A model generated the notes under the pieces. That model was given only the letters and a program-made list of their open reading frames with translations. It was not told the origin of the DNA and did not search any database. Positions 16,506 through 25,599 of a stretch of 64,000 bases of DNA are shown one piece after another; positions within the stretch are counted from its first letter, which is position 1, and each line of letters starts with the position of its first letter. Both the position numbers and the translations under genes were made by a program. The stretch comes from Bacteroidales bacterium UBA5833 (GTDB lineage Bacteria; Bacteroidota; Bacteroidia; Bacteroidales; Lentimicrobiaceae): the NCBI GenBank assembly GCA_002433025.1, contig DJGZ01000022.1, positions 1 through 64,000 of the forward strand, read 5' to 3'.

Positions 16506-19493
16506 ATGCGCCCATTGCAACGCCCTGAATTCCATGCGTTCCCCGCCCGGTGCCGGCTATGTATAGTAGTCATTTCGTTGCTTTTTATTCACCGCAGTAT
16601 ATTCCCCCAGCAACCTGCTGAAGCCCTCTTCGTTGATGCTTACGGGATAGAAAACGGCCTGCGGCAAAGCATGGTGAGTCAGATTCACCAGGACAGGCAG
16701 GGGATGATCTGGATTGTAACGGGCGACGGGCTGCACTGTTTCGATGGCCGGGAGTTCAGGGTTTTCAGAATACCCTATAAGGGGGTTTACAGCAATTCCG
16801 ATAATATGATGCGCATGCTGGTTGAAACTGAACCGGGGAGTATTGTTATAGCATCCTCTTCATCACTTTTCCGGTTTAATGCCTCCACCGGTCAGTTTAG
16901 CTTCATCATCAGGGAAAAAGCGGTCTATCACGCTCTTTTTAATGTACTGATTGACAGAAAACCCCTGGTATGGTCAAGGAATACAGGCTTTTGCCTGGTT
17001 GATGACGACAGCCTCTGCCCCCTGAAACTGATTAAGGGCGGTCAGAAAATAATACCGGAAGGTTTCGTCCCGATCCGGGCATTGCAGCATAATAAGAAGG
17101 ACATTATTGTGCTTGGCGATAAAGGGATCCTTCTGTTAAGAAAAAGCGAAGCTCCCGGCAGGATGGTCTTTACCGCAAATTGGTATGAAGCGCCGGGCTG
17201 TAAGGCGATGGCTTCCGACAAATATGGCAGGACTTATTTTGTGAAGGATACCCGGCTTTACCGGTTCCACGAAAACGGACAGTGGGATGAAGTGAATGAT
17301 CTGAAGGTAAACATCAGCGCTGAACTCACTATTGACAGACAGGACAATTTCTGGTTTTCAGGAAGCGGGAGCAAAAGGCTTTTCCGCCTTTCCGGACAAA
17401 AGACGGAGATGATTGATTTTCTGGAACCTCAGGGAAGATATACCGACACCATCAGGCCAAGCGTTAAACATGTTTTTGAGGATAACTCCGGCAATCTCTG
17501 GTTTGGCACCGATGGAAACGGATTGCTGAAATACAACCCCGGGAGGGTGATATTCAGTAAATCGCTTATTGGTTTTACCCGTTGCCTGACCGCATTGGAC
17601 AGAAACATTATTGCCGGAACCTATAACAAAGGGTTGTGGAAATTGTCTGAAGACCTTAAACAGTCCGTCAGATTAAATCCGGAGCTCTTCGGAAATAAAA
17701 CCTATATTCTCGATCTGGCAACGGATACACGTAAACGAATCTGGGTGGCCACGGACAATGGCCTGTATGTAATATCAGCAGACGGAGCACCAATATTCAG
17801 TTTTGATCATAATTGGAGGACTGCTGCTTTTATTGAAAATCACAACGATCTGCTCCAACTTCAATGCGATTCAGAGCTGTATACCTTTGAGGCAGGCAGG
17901 CATCCTGCTTTGATAAAGCAAGCCGCCTATATTTCTGTAAATTCCCGCCTGCAGCATTCAGGTGCGCAATGGACAGGCACTCCTGTCGGCTTATTTTTTG
18001 ATAAGGTTTCTGCCGGACATCCCTCCGTGGGCCAAACAAATTACGGAACCCAGGTATCTCAGAGCGAAATCTATCAGCTTATGCCTTCGGGCAATGAATT
18101 ATGGGCGGCAACGGGCAACGGCATTGAACTGTTTTCCGGCGATGGCAAAGTGCTGAAACCATATCCTGCTTTAGATTTACTGAAGGATGAAACAATTTAC
18201 GCCTTACTGCCTGACGAACAACAAAGAATCTGGTTTTCAGGCATCAGAGGAATAGGTTGTATAACCACCGACAGGAAAAGGATCATCAGATTTTCATCAA
18301 AAAACAACCTCCAGTCCCTTGAGTTCAATCACAATGCCGCCTGTAAGGGGCCTGGTGGCCGGTTATACTTTGGCGGAATAAATGGTGTAAATGCCATTGC
18401 CCCTTCATCTTATATCTCCGAGGAAGAGGTGCCGTCAGTCAGTATTTTTTCCCTTTTTATAGCCGATACGGCTTACACTCAGGGAATTGTTTCAAGCATG
18501 CCACAAATCAGGCTTAACCGGAATGCCGCGCATATTCGCGGAAGCGTATTCACGGCTGACTATCCCGATGCTGCGGATCAGCGCTTTTCTTTTCTGCTTC
18601 AGGGCTATCAGCCGGAATGGAGCGAGCCGGCCCCGGATGCCGGGTTCTCTTACAGAAACCTTCCCCCGGGTGAATACCGGCTGTTGGTCCGATATTCCGA
18701 TCCCTGTCAGAATCAGGGCGAACCGGAACTACTGCTAACCCTGGTGGTTGAACCTGCTTTCTGGCAGACCTTGTGGTTTGCATTATCTGTAATCGTTTCA
18801 ATTATCATTATCACCGTGCTGGTTGCCAGAAAGGTTCAGGGCATCAGGTATGCCAACCGCATAAAAGCGCTGGAGCAGGAACATGCCATTGAAAAAGAAC
18901 GCCTGCGCATTTCAAAAGATATGCACGATGAAGTCGGGGCCAGCCTTACCCGGATTTCCATACTGAGCGAAATTGCCAGAAGCCGGCAACAGGAGCCTGA
19001 CAATACACAGAAGGTTATTGAGCAGATATCTGAAATTGCAGGCAATGTAGTGGATGAGCTGAGCGAAATCATCTGGGCCATGAACCCCAAAAACGACAGC
19101 CTTGACAACTTTGCAGCTTATGTCAGGAGATATGCTTCTACCTATCTTGAGGCTTCCACGGTCGATGTAAAATTTCATTTTCCCGATACGGTCCCCAACC
19201 TGCCCATGTCGGCCGAGTTGCGCCGGAACTTGTTTCTTATAATCAAAGAGGCTTTGCATAATGTGATCAAGCATTCGGGAGCATCGAAGGTGATGATCGC
19301 GTTACAGATTGAAAAAAAACGCCTGAATATAAACCTGAAAGACGACGGACAGGGCTTTGACGCGAAATTACTTCCCGGAACCGGGAATGGCCTGCACAAT
19401 ATGCGCCGCAGGATGGAGGATTGCGGAGGCGACTTCAGGATACTTTCAGCTAAGGGACAGGGCACTGAAATTATCTTATCCGTTGAACTCTGA
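16506..19493 (+). CDS. Two-component propeller sensor histidine kinase (Reg_prop / Y_Y_Y / HisKA_3)
   Basis: A 995-residue membrane sensor. After an N-terminal signal/anchor comes a large periplasmic double beta-propeller built of Reg_prop repeats (about 45-660; for example MIWIVTGDGLHCFDG, NLWFGTDGNGLLKYNPG, RIWVATDNGLYVI, RIWFSGIRGIGCI). A Y_Y_Y domain follows (about 681-745, with YQPEWSEP and LPPGEYRLLVR), then one transmembrane helix (about 756-776), a coiled coil, a HisKA_3 domain with MHDEVGASL (His807) and HATPase_c (NVIKHSGA, DDGQGFD, GNGLHNM). It resembles hybrid two-component sensors of Bacteroidetes but lacks the fused receiver and AraC domains. The partner is the separate regulator starting 78 bases downstream. 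Confidence 0.9.
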   Translation: MRPLQRPEFHAFPARCRLCIVVISLLFIHRSIFPQQPAEALFVDAYGIENGLRQSMVSQIHQDRQGMIWIVTGDGLHCFDGREFRVFRIPYKGVYSNSDNMMRMLVETEPGSIVIASSSSLFRFNASTGQFSFIIREKAVYHALFNVLIDRKPLVWSRNTGFCLVDDDSLCPLKLIKGGQKIIPEGFVPIRALQHNKKDIIVLGDKGILLLRKSEAPGRMVFTANWYEAPGCKAMASDKYGRTYFVKDTRLYRFHENGQWDEVNDLKVNISAELTIDRQDNFWFSGSGSKRLFRLSGQKTEMIDFLEPQGRYTDTIRPSVKHVFEDNSGNLWFGTDGNGLLKYNPGRVIFSKSLIGFTRCLTALDRNIIAGTYNKGLWKLSEDLKQSVRLNPELFGNKTYILDLATDTRKRIWVATDNGLYVISADGAPIFSFDHNWRTAAFIENHNDLLQLQCDSELYTFEAGRHPALIKQAAYISVNSRLQHSGAQWTGTPVGLFFDKVSAGHPSVGQTNYGTQVSQSEIYQLMPSGNELWAATGNGIELFSGDGKVLKPYPALDLLKDETIYALLPDEQQRIWFSGIRGIGCITTDRKRIIRFSSKNNLQSLEFNHNAACKGPGGRLYFGGINGVNAIAPSSYISEEEVPSVSIFSLFIADTAYTQGIVSSMPQIRLNRNAAHIRGSVFTADYPDAADQRFSFLLQGYQPEWSEPAPDAGFSYRNLPPGEYRLLVRYSDPCQNQGEPELLLTLVVEPAFWQTLWFALSVIVSIIIITVLVARKVQGIRYANRIKALEQEHAIEKERLRISKDMHDEVGASLTRISILSEIARSRQQEPDNTQKVIEQISEIAGNVVDELSEIIWAMNPKNDSLDNFAAYVRRYASTYLEASTVDVKFHFPDTVPNLPMSAELRRNLFLIIKEALHNVIKHSGASKVMIALQIEKKRLNINLKDDGQGFDAKLLPGTGNGLHNMRRRMEDCGGDFRILSAKGQGTEIILSVEL

Positions 19494-19504
19494 GCAATGA
19501 TATT

Positions 19505-19521
19505 TCACATCAAAGGGTGAT
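19505..19521 (+). promoter_or_regulatory. Candidate operator, copy 1 (TCAC-N8-GTGA)
   Basis: The 17-mer TCACATCAAAGGGTGAT occurs here and again, identically, at 20378-20394. It contains the inverted repeat TCAC/GTGA with an 8-base spacer. Here it lies 51 bases before the response-regulator gene and 22 bases before the -7 box at 19543, a position suited to an activator site. An autoregulatory role is inferred. Confidence 0.6.
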
Positions 19522-19542
19522 GTTTTCCGAAATCCGAAAATG

Positions 19543-19550
19543 TACTTTTG
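19543..19550 (+). promoter_or_regulatory. -7 box TACTTTTG before the response-regulator gene
   Basis: An exact TAnnTTTG match 22 bases before the ATG at 19572. No good -33 box is present; the repeated 17-mer occupies the region just upstream, as expected for an activator-dependent promoter. Confidence 0.6.
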
Positions 19551-19571
19551 TGAACAATAAATAAGAAAACC

Positions 19572-20204
19572 ATGCCGGGAACCATCAATATCATCATCGT
19601 TGAAGACGATGAAGCCGTACGTGAGGGGCTGCGAATGCTCATCAACGGGTCTGAAGGTTACCATTGTCAGGCAGCATGCGTTTCGGCCGAAGAAGCCCTT
19701 CAGGCAATTCCTGAATGCATGCCCGATGTGGTACTGATGGATATCAACCTGCCTGGCATGAACGGCATTGAATGTGTAATCTGCATTAAAAATGCCTGGC
19801 CTGCCATACAGGTCATGATGCTGACCGTTTTCGACAATACCGATGAAATATTCAAATCGCTGACTGCCGGAGCGACCGGCTATATGCTCAAAAAAACACC
19901 CCCTGCAAAACTGCTCGAAGCTATCACGGAGCTGGTAAACGGAGGATCCCCCATGAGCGGGGAAATCGCACGGAAAGTAGTGCAAACCTTTGCCCGGCCG
20001 GCCAGGCATCCACTGCCGGAATCCATCCTCACGGCCAGGGAAGAGCAGATTCTGTCATATCTCTCCAAAGGCTTTCTGTACAAGGAGATCGCTGCGGAAC
20101 TTTTTATAAGCATCGAAACCGTACGCACACACATACGTAAAATTTACCAGAAATTGCAGGTCAGGACCCGCACCGAAGCATTGCTCAGGTGCATGAAGAA
20201 TTAA
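19572..20204 (+). CDS. NarL/FixJ-type response regulator, partner of the propeller kinase
   Basis: A 210-residue regulator: receiver domain (about 4-120) with Glu11-Asp12-Asp13, phospho-acceptor Asp57 in VVLMDINLPG, and Lys in GYMLKKTP; then a LuxR-type HTH (about 145-205, LTAREEQILSYLSKGFLYKE and ETVRTHIRKIYQKL). It follows the propeller kinase by 78 bases and has its own putative promoter with the repeated 17-mer upstream. The same 17-mer before the T9SS gene at 20463 suggests that this gene and the T9SS gene are controlled together, most simply by this regulator. Confidence 0.92.
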   Translation: MPGTINIIIVEDDEAVREGLRMLINGSEGYHCQAACVSAEEALQAIPECMPDVVLMDINLPGMNGIECVICIKNAWPAIQVMMLTVFDNTDEIFKSLTAGATGYMLKKTPPAKLLEAITELVNGGSPMSGEIARKVVQTFARPARHPLPESILTAREEQILSYLSKGFLYKEIAAELFISIETVRTHIRKIYQKLQVRTRTEALLRCMKN

Positions 20205-20265
20205 GCTCAAATTCACGAATAAGCAACAAATCCGGTTTCTGTGGGCCCGGATCAGGGTTTCTGAG

Positions 20266-20280
20266 GCGGATTTCATCCGC
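20266..20280. repeat. REP-like palindrome, copy A
   Basis: GCGGAT-TTC-ATCCGC, a perfect 6-bp stem with a 3-nt loop in the intergenic region after the response regulator. It resembles in sequence and size the two palindromes that flank the hicBA genes (44413-44430 and 45323-45340). It may also act as a weak terminator. Confidence 0.5.
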
Positions 20281-20377
20281 AGTTGCTCAATCTGTTATGC
20301 TGCAAGGCAGCCCACTTCCCTTTCGCGGATTCCGGCATCCTGTTTAAAATCAGCTTCATGAATCCTGATATCAAAAA

Positions 20378-20394
20378 TCACATCAAAGGGTGAT
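20378..20394 (+). promoter_or_regulatory. Candidate operator, copy 2 (TCAC-N8-GTGA)
   Basis: Identical to the 17-mer at 19505-19521. It lies 68 bases before the T9SS gene at 20463. A weak -7-like element GAAATTTG is at 20417-20424, 23 bases from the palindrome, almost the same spacing as in copy 1. A TTGACA at 20394-20399 could be the -33 element. Confidence 0.6.
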
Positions 20395-20462
20395 TGACAA
20401 GACAGCTTTCTGGGGCGAAATTTGCCTTTATCAGGTAAATCAATTAACCCCCGGAGGCAATT

Positions 20463-21509
20463 ATGAAAAAAACCTTACGCATTCTTTTTGGTATTCTTAT
20501 TCTTTCAGCATTGCGCACAGAAGCGCAGATTACCATCACCCATAACGATCTCCCGACAATCGGAACGCAGATCATCAGGGCTGTTGATAATGTAACACAG
20601 GTTGACCCGGGCAGCCCGGGTTTGAACCAGGTCTGGGATTTCACCAACCTTATTCCCCTGACCCACGACACCACCCTGTACCTTCCTGTGCAGGGCCTGC
20701 CCAACTACCAGGCATACCCTGCCGCAAATGCAGCGATCAGTCACAGGAACGGCAATATGATGCCTTATTATGATTATGAATATATTCAATACGATGATGA
20801 TGGCATCAGATATGCCGGAGATGAAGACTTCCTGACCATTTTCGGAACATTTACCATGTCTGTACATATATCGTGCAACCCAACGCCCCTGAGCCTGCCT
20901 CTGCCTTTTACCTATGGGCAGACCCTGAACCAGTCGACAACCTATGATTGGTTGCTGGCTTCACACAGTGACGGGGCATTGCTCGATTCAATCAGACAAA
21001 TCAGCCATATGGATATTTCACTGCACGGAGACGCCTCGGGTATTATGTCAACCCCTTTTGGCACTTTTCAGGTACTCAGGGTAAAAGAGGATATTATTTC
21101 ACTCGATTCCGTTTTTAACTGGGAAAACGGCTGGGTTTTCGATCGTGTTGAAACCTCCACTTATACGGTTTACCGCTGGTACACCAATGATTATTATGAA
21201 GTAGGGGAACTCAATCTGAACTCCGGAAAGGCAAATGGCTTCAGTTTCTTCAGATCGGAAACCATAGTTAACAATACTTTTACCGAAAAAACAATGGCCA
21301 GGATTTTCCCGAATCCTGCAACAGATATGCTTTCGGTTGAATCAGCAGCAGATTATATCTCTTACGAAATCATAGACCCTGAAGGCCGTATAACAGATCG
21401 TGGCCCATATCTAACGGCAATCAGTATTGCGGAATTAACTCCCGGCTTTTATATCCTCAGGCTGAAATCAGACCATGGAAGCAGTTGCATCAAATTCATC
21501 AAACAATAA
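20463..21509 (+). CDS. Secreted protein with T9SS type A sorting domain, probable target of the adjacent two-component system
   Basis: A 348-residue protein with a signal peptide (about 1-22, ending TEAQ) and a T9SS sorting domain from about residue 280 (RIFPNPATDMLSV; DPEGRITDRGPY; LTPGFYILRLKSDHG...KFIKQ). The central 250 residues are beta-rich and start ITITHNDLPTIGTQIIRAVD; no enzymatic motif is visible, but the segment LNQVWDFTNL is common in T9SS surface proteins. The shared 17-mer upstream links it to the neighbouring response regulator. A SnoaL-like lipoprotein gene follows after 33 bases, probably in the same transcript. Confidence 0.85.
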   Translation: MKKTLRILFGILILSALRTEAQITITHNDLPTIGTQIIRAVDNVTQVDPGSPGLNQVWDFTNLIPLTHDTTLYLPVQGLPNYQAYPAANAAISHRNGNMMPYYDYEYIQYDDDGIRYAGDEDFLTIFGTFTMSVHISCNPTPLSLPLPFTYGQTLNQSTTYDWLLASHSDGALLDSIRQISHMDISLHGDASGIMSTPFGTFQVLRVKEDIISLDSVFNWENGWVFDRVETSTYTVYRWYTNDYYEVGELNLNSGKANGFSFFRSETIVNNTFTEKTMARIFPNPATDMLSVESAADYISYEIIDPEGRITDRGPYLTAISIAELTPGFYILRLKSDHGSSCIKFIKQ

Positions 21510-21542
21510 ACCGGATATTCTACACCCTTTAAAAACCCATTA

Positions 21543-21983
21543 ATGAGAAATCTCATCTTTAAGTTGATGGTGATTGCATTGATCCCTGCAATTGCCTGCA
21601 CCTCAGCACCGGAAACGGCAGAAATCCCGGAAAGCACAGACACTCTCTGCCAGCTATGGATTGATGCCTGGAATGCAAGGGATGTGGCGGCCATTGAAGC
21701 TTGCTTTGCCAATGATGCAATGCTGATTACCGACACGGTTTATTCAGGAATTGATGCAATCAGGTCCGGATTTATTGAAAAAGCGGCCCCTTACTTTCAG
21801 CATCTGACCTGCAGCAAACTGTATGAGTCAATCAGCGGGGATATGGCATACCATGCAGGTAAATACAATCATGAATGGATCATCAATGACTCAACCGTCG
21901 AAAAAGCAAGCGGTTACTATACTATGGTATGGAAAAAATCAACTGATGATTCCTGGAAACTTGCAGTTTTTCAGACTAACTGA
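21543..21983 (+). CDS. SnoaL/DUF4440-like (NTF2-fold) lipoprotein
   Basis: A 146-residue lipoprotein with lipobox AIAC (Cys19). The mature part has the cone-shaped NTF2/SnoaL pattern: an N-terminal helix (LCQLWIDAWNARDVAAIEACF), AMLITDTVYSGIDAIRSGF, and a three-strand sheet ending KASGYYTMVWKKSTDDSWKLAVF. Such domains bind small hydrophobic ligands or serve as enzymes; the specific role is unknown. It is likely cotranscribed with the T9SS gene and ends at a strong hairpin. Confidence 0.75.
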   Translation: MRNLIFKLMVIALIPAIACTSAPETAEIPESTDTLCQLWIDAWNARDVAAIEACFANDAMLITDTVYSGIDAIRSGFIEKAAPYFQHLTCSKLYESISGDMAYHAGKYNHEWIINDSTVEKASGYYTMVWKKSTDDSWKLAVFQTN

Positions 21984-22022
21984 AATATAATTAAAATACC
22001 CGATTCACATTTTAACAATGAA

Positions 22023-22059
22023 GCAGCGGCCGGTGCATGGATCATGTGCCGGCTGCTGC
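22023..22059 (+). terminator. 16-bp hairpin after the SnoaL-like gene
   Basis: GCAGCGGCCGGTGCAT (22023-22038) pairs with 22044-22059 with three G-U pairs in RNA and a 5-nt loop. It is followed by an A/T-rich stretch. Probable terminator of the 20463-21983 unit. Confidence 0.7.
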
Positions 22060-22117
22060 CTTGAATTTAAATGCAGCGCTTCACGGGATAAACTCATCCC
22101 GGCTTGTAAAAAAAGGT

Positions 22118-22125
22118 TAACTTTG
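22118..22125 (+). promoter_or_regulatory. -7 box TAACTTTG upstream of the aminotransferase gene
   Basis: An exact TAnnTTTG match about 140 bases before the aminotransferase start, so the leader would be long. No convincing -33 element is visible. The leader holds nothing recognisable. Confidence 0.4.
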
Positions 22126-22264
22126 AATTGAATTTACCTGTTCTGACCATTTCCTGTTACGTCAGAAAAATTATCCTATGAAAACAGCAGGCCCTGCATA
22201 TTCAGCAACTGCCTGAAGTGCCGGAAGCAATGCTTTTACCCGGGGTCTGGCAAAATAACGGACT

Positions 22265-23557
22265 ATGAAGCACAACCACCTGCCTGTCAATCTGAATCTT
22301 AACGTCAGGGGGCTTGAGACCTCTGCCACCCTCAGGATCAATGAAATAAGCAACCGTCTGATCAGTGAAGGAAAGCGGGTATACAAATTTGGTTTAGGGC
22401 AATCCCCTTTCCCGGTTCCGGAAACCGTTGTTGAAGCCCTGCGGCAGAATGCCCACCAAAAAGATTACCTTCCTGTGAAGGGTTTGTATGAACTTCGCAA
22501 AGCGGTGTCAGGATTTAATTACCGGCATCAGGGAATTGATACGGATCCGGAAGATATATTGATAGGCCCGGGATCAAAAGAACTGATATTCCTGCTGCAG
22601 CTGGTTTATTACGGTGATCTGCTTATTCCAACCCCCAGCTGGGTTTCTTATTCTCCACAGGCCCGCATCATTGGCCGGCATGTGCATTGGATTCCTGCAT
22701 CGCCCGGCAACAACTGGCGGATGAGCCCGGAGTTGCTCGACATGGTTTGCCGCGACGATCCTGACCGGCCACGGGTTGTCATCCTCAATTACCCTTCAAA
22801 CCCGACCGGAAATACATACCCTGTAGAAAGGCTGAAACTCCTTGCCCAGGTAGCCAGAAAATACAAGGTGATCCTGATCTCGGATGAAATCTACGGCATG
22901 ATCCATCACAACGGACAGCATGTTTCCATTGCCAGGTATTATCCCGAAGGAACCATCATCAGCAGCGGGCTCAGCAAGTGGTGCGGTGCCGGCGGCTGGC
23001 GGCTGGGAACCTTTTCATTTCCGCCAAACCTGCGCTGGTTGCTCGACGCAATGTCGTCAGCGGCAAGCGAAACTTTTACCTCTACCAGCGCGCCCATTCA
23101 ATTTGCGGCCGTTACAGCATTTAATGGCAACAGCGAAATTGATGAATACCTCAGACAAAGCCGCAGGATTTTAAAAGCGTTGGCAAAATATATGACAGAA
23201 TCCTTTGAAGCTGCAAACATAATGGTTCCGCAAGCCGACGGCGGTTTTTATCTTTTCCCCGATTTCAGCCATTACCGCGAAAAAATGAAACTGAGGGGAA
23301 TATTTACCAGCAATGAAATGTGCAATGCCATCCTGAAGGATACAGGGGTCGCTATGCTCCCCGGCAGCGAATTCGGGCTGGCACCGGGCGAACTTGTAAG
23401 CAGAATGGCTTATGTGGATTTTAACGGCGCTGAAGCACTGAACACGGCAGCCGCCGAATGGGCCGAAAAAAAACTGAACGGAACATTCGTGCAAGCGTGT
23501 TGCCCGCGCATTGCCGAAGGAACAAGGGCGCTGATTGAGTGGATGAAAGGACTATGA
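22265..23557 (+). CDS. PLP-dependent class I/II aminotransferase
   Basis: A 430-residue fold-type I aminotransferase, cytoplasmic. Visible motifs are the N-terminal LGQSPFPVPE, the cofactor-stacking region (PTPSWVSYSPQA), NYPSNPTGN (substrate-carboxylate and PLP contacts), ISDEIYG (Asp binding the pyridine nitrogen, Tyr), the PLP-binding Lys238 in GLSKWCGAGGWRLG, and near the end GELVSRMAYVDF with the Arg that holds the alpha-carboxylate. It transfers amino groups between an amino acid and a 2-oxoacid; the actual substrate (Asp-, Ala- or aromatic-type) is not clear. The C-terminus extends about 30 residues past the usual end (CCPRIAEGTRALIEWMKGL). It is monocistronic. Confidence 0.9.
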   Translation: MKHNHLPVNLNLNVRGLETSATLRINEISNRLISEGKRVYKFGLGQSPFPVPETVVEALRQNAHQKDYLPVKGLYELRKAVSGFNYRHQGIDTDPEDILIGPGSKELIFLLQLVYYGDLLIPTPSWVSYSPQARIIGRHVHWIPASPGNNWRMSPELLDMVCRDDPDRPRVVILNYPSNPTGNTYPVERLKLLAQVARKYKVILISDEIYGMIHHNGQHVSIARYYPEGTIISSGLSKWCGAGGWRLGTFSFPPNLRWLLDAMSSAASETFTSTSAPIQFAAVTAFNGNSEIDEYLRQSRRILKALAKYMTESFEAANIMVPQADGGFYLFPDFSHYREKMKLRGIFTSNEMCNAILKDTGVAMLPGSEFGLAPGELVSRMAYVDFNGAEALNTAAAEWAEKKLNGTFVQACCPRIAEGTRALIEWMKGL

Positions 23558-23623
23558 TTGGCTCAATTTCATCAAAAACAATGCGAATGAAGCTGTGCAA
23601 CCACTCCAGGCTCAACCGGACAT

Positions 23624-24382
23624 CTATTCACGTTTTGAGATGAAATACCTCATCCCTATCTGAAACAGAAATGCATTCCCCGTCTGTGTGCTGGTGGCAT
23701 AAACAGTCTCGTTTTCAGAATAATGGGTAATAACATCGTAAGACAGGGGAGCAAAACTGCTTTGATAAGTTCCTTTAAAATAAATATCTGCCTTTTCTTT
23801 AAACCGGTAACCAAATGAAAAGGCGGTTTCAATGCCAAAGTTCGATTTTGCTGCACGATAACTGTAAGCCCTGGTGGAATCGGGGCCGCTTGGTGTAAAA
23901 TCTGGATAACCCGGAAAAGGGGATACATTCTGGCCCCAGCCACTGTTGGGCTGTTTGGACGAGTAATCGCGTGCAAAAACTGCAATAATCCCCATTTCCG
24001 GTTTCAGAAAGAAACGATCCTGGAGGAATAAAAGCTCTTTACCAAACCTTAAAGGGATAACCCAGCTGTTCATGTCAGAACTCCCGCTCGAACCTGATGT
24101 TCGTGAAATTTCATAAGTGGCATAATCATAGCTGATGAAAGGCCTGGAGGTGTAATTGCCATAAAATCCGGTTTCAAGCGTAAACCCATTGTAAGAATAG
24201 CCTGCATATGCTCCGAAAACCCCATCCACCGGTAACATGGTTAAATTATTGCCTTTGCTGTTGACATAATGAAACATATCGAATTTCATTCCAGCCTCTG
24301 CTCCGAAATATAACCCGGATTGACTGAATACTGAAGCATGCAGCATTAATACCAATAAACAGGAAAAGATTAATTTTTTCAT
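23624..24382 (-). CDS. Outer-membrane beta-barrel protein
   Basis: A 252-residue protein with a signal peptide (about 1-20, ending VFSQ) and alternating aromatic/Gly strands (LYFGAEAGMKFDMF, GAYAGYSYNGFTLETGFYG, ADIYFKGTYQSSF). It ends with FLFQIGMRYFISK, an aromatic-terminated final strand typical of outer-membrane barrels recognised by BamA. It fits the broad OmpA-like / PorT-like barrel group without a peptidoglycan-binding domain. Convergent with the aminotransferase gene. Function unknown. Confidence 0.72.
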   Translation of the reverse strand: MKKLIFSCLLVLMLHASVFSQSGLYFGAEAGMKFDMFHYVNSKGNNLTMLPVDGVFGAYAGYSYNGFTLETGFYGNYTSRPFISYDYATYEISRTSGSSGSSDMNSWVIPLRFGKELLFLQDRFFLKPEMGIIAVFARDYSSKQPNSGWGQNVSPFPGYPDFTPSGPDSTRAYSYRAAKSNFGIETAFSFGYRFKEKADIYFKGTYQSSFAPLSYDVITHYSENETVYATSTQTGNAFLFQIGMRYFISKRE

Positions 24383-24480
24383 AGTTGTAACTAATTGAAA
24401 TGGTGCACCTCAATAACGCTGACACCAGTCAAACATTGCATTAAATTATATTTGTTTTGCTGATTTCGGGATAACCGGAT

Positions 24481-25414
24481 TCAACTGAATGATTCGTGAA
24501 TGTAATTGTTAGTATTTACAACTTTATAAATGGCATCGGGATAGGCCTGCCTGAAGATATTGGGAAGTTGCGCATGCTTCTTTGGACTGTATTTAAATTC
24601 GAAGGCCGTTATAAGGCCGTCCTTTTCTTCGATATAATCCACTTCCCTGCTAAAGTAGGAACGCCAGAAGTATGTATTAACGGATTGTCCCTGATTGCTG
24701 TTATACTTAAAACGTTCCGATATGCAGATGTTTTCCCACAATGCACCAACATCATTCCGAATGGATAATGAACTGAAATTCCGGATAATGGCGTTTCGGA
24801 TACCTGAGTCATTGAAGTAGATTTTTTGTCCTTTCGAGATCTCGTTTCGCAGATTTCCACTCAATAAGCTTAACCTGAAAATTACTAAGGATTGCTCAAG
24901 TAATTCAATGTACCGTTTTAAAGTGTGCACACTTGTTCACAGTAAATGCGACAACTCCTGAAATGATACTTCGCCACCTATCTGCAAGGCCAGCGCTTTC
25001 AGCAAATTAAACAGCAGATCGGGACGCTTCAACCGCTCAAATTGAAGTACATCCTTGTAAAGGTAATTACTTGCTATTTCGCTCAATTCTTCAATGGTCT
25101 CTTCTTCCGGTTTCCTCCGGGAAAGTATCTGCCGGAATTTATAAGATAAGGCCGATCTGATCAATATGCTGAGCCTCATCCAGCACAACTATGTGACAAT
25201 TTCCGGGAAAATCTTTCAGTAGTATGGAATTTGTAGTTGAAAGTGCTGATTGGATTTTTAACAACGCGCAATTGAGATAGCACGTATCTTTCAGGTCCTT
25301 GATAATTTGTTTTGAAAGAAAGATTTATTACCACTCTCATGGAACCACATATTATGATGACTTCTAATTTAAAAAGCCCCTTTTCAATCCTTGCCTTTAA
25401 TGCCTTTGAATCAT
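24481..25414 (-). pseudogene. Decayed AAA-family ATPase with DUF4143-type C-terminus
   Basis: Reading the minus strand in successive frames recovers a broken ATPase of the common Bacteroidetes AAA/DUF4143 type. Near 25400 is ALKARIEKGLFKLEVIIICG, where the Walker A that should follow is ruined (GSMRVVIN instead of a GxxxxGKT form). After a frame change near 25285 comes ALLKIQSALSTT and then the Walker B region HIVVLDEAQHIDQIG. After a second frame change/deletion near 25165 comes KPEEETIEELSEIASNYLYK. An in-frame TGA at 24937-24939 replaces a codon just before TSVHTLKRYIELLEQS. The rest runs in frame to the stop at 24481-24483. The segment normally between Walker B and the DUF4143 part is largely missing. 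Not functional; a relic in an AT-rich patch. Confidence 0.85.
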
Positions 25415-25599
25415 TTATAAGGATGAAAGACAAAAGAGATAATAAAATTTGTGAAGTAAAGTTCACAGATTAGGTCAAATTTGTGAACCTAAGTTCAGGT
25501 ATTTGAAGTTTTGAATTTAAGTCAGCATAGTATATTGAAGGGCATTCTTCTGTTTTCACACCATCTAATTAATTACCCGTCGGAATTCTTCAACTTCGC
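25415..25599. other. AT-rich intergenic gap after the pseudogene
   Basis: No gene, repeat or promoter recognised. Together with the pseudogene it forms an AT-rich island of about 1.1 kb between GC-richer genes. Confidence 0.4.

Noticed and set aside
19476..20009. 177-codon antisense frame over the response regulator
   Set aside because: The plus-strand frame carries all receiver and HTH residues; the antisense frame matches nothing.
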